DNA of 16,520 nt from Clostridium sp. CAG:448 (GTDB lineage Bacteria > Bacillota > Clostridia > Oscillospirales > CAG-272), in the NCBI GenBank assembly GCA_000433415.1, contig FR890536.1:71314-87833 (forward strand), in the 5' to 3' direction. The position numbers were made by a program, and so were the translations under genes. The notes beneath the pieces are model-generated. The model saw only the letters and a list, made by a program, of their open reading frames with translations, made no database searches and was not told where the DNA came from. Numbering within the stretch: the first letter of the stretch is position 1; the number at the start of each line of letters is the position of its first letter. Shown here piece after piece: positions 15,416 to 16,520 of this stretch.

Positions 15416-15630
15416 AAAGCCTCCCTCCGAGGGGTAGCGAAGCGGCGCGAGGGTAGTGAATGACACCACGGTGTGGTGTCAGAGCCCGAGCGTGACCGAG
15501 CCAAAGCGAGACGGGGGACCGCGTTAGCGGTGGAAGGAGCCTGCGCGACTTTGAAATTTGATTAGACTTTACGTCAACGCACTCTCCCTCAGTCGCCTAC
15601 GGCGCCAGCTCCCTCCCGGATGGAGCCTTT
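15416..15630. mobile_element. MITE-like hairpin-rich repeat element
   Basis: Imperfect terminal inverted repeats: AAAGCCTCCCTCCGAGGGG at the left, and AAAGGCTCCATCCGGGAGGG when the right end (15611-15630) is read on the - strand (15 of 19 matches). Inside are several hairpins, including GACACCAC-GGT-GTGGTGTC (15462-15480), CCGC-GTTA-GCGG and CGCC-TAC-GGCG. The right end read on the - strand (GGCTCC, GGGAGGGAGCTGGCG, then GACTGAGGGAG) matches a pattern I know as an abundant intergenic repeat in gut Clostridia. It encodes no protein and shows no clear target-site duplication. It fills most of the gap between tRNA-Gln and the orphan gene. Confidence 0.65.
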
Positions 15631-15650
15631 GAGAACCGCTTGCGAAATGG

Positions 15651-15679
15651 TTGAAATGTTTACAAACTTATTATATAAT
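15651..15679 (+). promoter_or_regulatory. Promoter of the orphan gene
   Basis: TTGAAA (15651-15656), a 17-bp spacer and TATAAT (15674-15679). A second TATAAT (15689-15694) sits in a 12-bp direct repeat, TTATATAATAAA, at 15671 and 15686; each repeat contains the palindrome TTATATAA. This AT-rich leader could hold tandem operator sites or just two overlapping -10 elements. Confidence 0.7.
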
Positions 15680-15713
15680 AAAACATTATATAATAAAGAA
15701 AGGCGGTGAGCGC

Positions 15714-16187
15714 ATGAGCTTTTTGCATTGCGACAGAGATGAAAACATGTTTTCGTTGCACGATTGCATTACCGATCGCGTTTATTTTCAAGACAAAGAG
15801 CTGATCTTTGATTTTCCCGACGGATTTTGGGTGCTACCCGACCATCCTGCAAGCGATATTAACAAGGTCGTTCGGACGGATGCCGCAAAAGTGACCTACA
15901 CCTTGATAGATGACGAATACGACGTAACTATATACGTATTTGAAAAGTCGCTTTTCGGACAAACGATACGAAAGGAATGGAGTATCGGAGAGCTCGCAGA
16001 CAAGATCAACAGCGGAAAATGCAAATTAGAGTTTTTGTACCGATATAATCAAGGCAACAACAATGCGATACTAATGTGCAATATACGCGTTGACAAAAAG
16101 CCGTATTTTAAGGATTGTTGGATAGAAATCACTTATGCATCGCTCGAATATGCGTGGAATCATCTGTGCGAAGAACGGACTTGGTAA
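15714..16187 (+). CDS. Orphan protein of unknown function
   Basis: A 157-residue soluble protein that I cannot assign to a family. It is rich in aromatic and acidic residues, has six cysteines, and shows alternating hydrophobic patterns typical of a mixed alpha/beta fold (DRVYFQDKELIFDFPDGFWV, then VTYTLIDDEYDVTIYVFEK). No catalytic motif, signal peptide or membrane helix is visible. The size and composition recall small immunity-type or phage-related proteins, but no toxin gene is adjacent. The ATG at 15714 follows AAGGCGGTGAG; an in-frame TTG at 15651 is part of the promoter. The sequence is visibly more AT-rich than the neighbouring operon and uses AT-ending codons more often, consistent with recent acquisition. 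It is bounded by the MITE-like element and repeat copy 2. Confidence 0.75.
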   Translation: MSFLHCDRDENMFSLHDCITDRVYFQDKELIFDFPDGFWVLPDHPASDINKVVRTDAAKVTYTLIDDEYDVTIYVFEKSLFGQTIRKEWSIGELADKINSGKCKLEFLYRYNQGNNNAILMCNIRVDKKPYFKDCWIEITYASLEYAWNHLCEERTW

Positions 16188-16362
16188 AGCTCATTACATA
16201 GATTCGTTTGCAGGCATGATGTCAAGTCTCCGGAAGATAGCGGGTAAGACTAATATTCCATCATCACCAAGGGATCAGTCTATCCACTGACCGAAAACCA
16301 CGGATCGATTTTGAAAAAACTTGTGGTATGGATCGATTTTGAAAGGGTATGCCATGATGACA
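16188..16362. other. Intergenic stretch downstream of the orphan gene
   Basis: No gene is supported. Short imperfect repeats are present: GCATGATGTCAAGTC (16214-16228) resembles GCCATGATGACAAGTC (16351-16366), which leads into repeat copy 2; the 15-bp pair at 16302 and 16330 is listed separately. No terminator stem directly after the orphan gene was found, so read-through to the hairpin in copy 2 is likely. Confidence 0.5.
16302..16344 (+). repeat. 15-bp direct repeat, two copies
   Basis: GGATCGATTTTGAAA occurs at 16302-16316 and 16330-16344 (28-bp period). Its first 13 bases also occur inverted in repeat copy 1 (TCAAAATCGATCC, 15277-15289), linking this stretch to the repeat family. Confidence 0.75.
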
Positions 16363-16468
16363 AGTCAATTTAGATCCGGACGAGGAAAAACGAAAAAACG
16401 GGAGATTTCGAGAGATTTCTCCCGTTTTTTCGACCCTGAATTTTTTCTGAGTTTCATAGATCCCTTTT
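16363..16468 (+). repeat. 106-bp structured repeat, copy 2
   Basis: The partner of the repeat at 15275-15380, same orientation and same length. Its hairpin (16393-16405 with 16418-16430) is a perfect 13-bp stem with the same 12-nt loop. The stem differs from copy 1 at two pairs, both compensated. Similarity continues weakly beyond 16468 (GGACTCGGACTCACGAAAAG here against GGATTCGAACTACCGAAAG after copy 1). Confidence 0.85.
16393..16430 (+). terminator. Hairpin terminator in repeat copy 2
   Basis: A perfect 13-bp stem, 12-nt loop TTTCGAGAGATT and terminal T6 (16425-16430). It is the first intrinsic terminator after the orphan gene, 205 nt past its stop, and probably ends that transcript. Confidence 0.72.
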
Positions 16469-16512
16469 GCCCTTTTCGATGCTGTGTCCGGACTCGGACT
16501 CACGAAAAGGGC
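16469..16512. repeat. 10-bp inverted repeat at the right edge
   Basis: GCCCTTTTCG (16469-16478) and CGAAAAGGGC (16503-16512) form a perfect stem around a 24-nt loop that itself contains GTCCGGAC. It directly follows repeat copy 2. It could be a second hairpin of the repeat family or the end of another element extending out of the window. Confidence 0.6.
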
Positions 16513-16520
16513 TATTTTGC

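Noticed and set aside
15277..15504. Small - strand frame across repeat copy 1
   Set aside because: It is made of the repeat and the MITE-like element. A similar peptide arises from copy 2 (16264-16503) only because the DNA is repeated; there is no ribosome binding site.
16264..16503. 79-codon - strand frame across repeat copy 2
   Set aside because: It reads through the hairpin and short repeats; partial likeness to the copy 1 frame follows from DNA similarity and the stem compensation does not follow codon rules.
15236..16520. att-type duplication of the tRNA-Gln 3' end
   Set aside because: I looked for a second copy of the T-arm and acceptor sequence in the right part and found none, and there is no integrase gene in the window.
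15275..16520. CRISPR array
   Set aside because: Repeats are only two per type, of unequal spacing and with no spacer pattern, and no cas genes are present.

Overview
The window looks like a chromosomal segment of a Firmicute, most likely class Clostridia (gut Oscillospiraceae/Ruminococcaceae-like). This rests on strong GGAGG ribosome binding sites, near-consensus sigma-A promoters with 17-bp spacers, a DUF512 radical-SAM gene directly before der, a BceR/GraR-type response regulator, and intergenic hairpin repeats of a kind I associate with such genomes. It is an inference; no rRNA or other decisive marker is present.

Left part (1-4330, + strand): the 3' portion of a large secreted or surface-anchored glycoside-hydrolase-like protein (GH99/WbsX-like barrel, CBM9-like domain, C-terminal membrane anchor) overlaps by 4 nt a calcineurin-like metallophosphoesterase. 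A separate promoter then drives a YfcE-type phosphodiesterase, followed by thioredoxin. A bidirectional terminator closes this block against a convergent GH36 alpha-galactosidase-like gene (4331-6295, - strand), which has its own consensus promoter and a candidate operator.

Central part (6421-14700, + strand): one promoter precedes seven tightly packed genes: DUF512 radical-SAM protein, the ribosome-assembly GTPase Der, an unknown two-helix membrane protein, the GTPase Obg, a membrane M48-type metalloprotease with a helical-repeat tail, inorganic pyrophosphatase, and an OmpR-family response regulator with no kinase beside it. Gaps are 32 nt or less, or overlaps, and no internal terminator was seen, so this may be one operon joining ribosome maturation, membrane protein quality control and a signalling output. 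It ends at a hairpin shared with a convergent small helical-protein gene on the - strand.

Right part (15052-16520): back-to-back promoters serve the small helical gene and a tRNA-Gln(UUG). Downstream is an accessory-looking stretch: two copies of a 106-bp repeat with an invariant-loop hairpin (about 82% identical by hand alignment, with two compensatory base-pair changes) flank a roughly 215-bp MITE-like element with imperfect terminal inverted repeats and one AT-richer orphan gene of unknown function. This tRNA-adjacent, repeat-bounded module is the least explained and most interesting part of the window.
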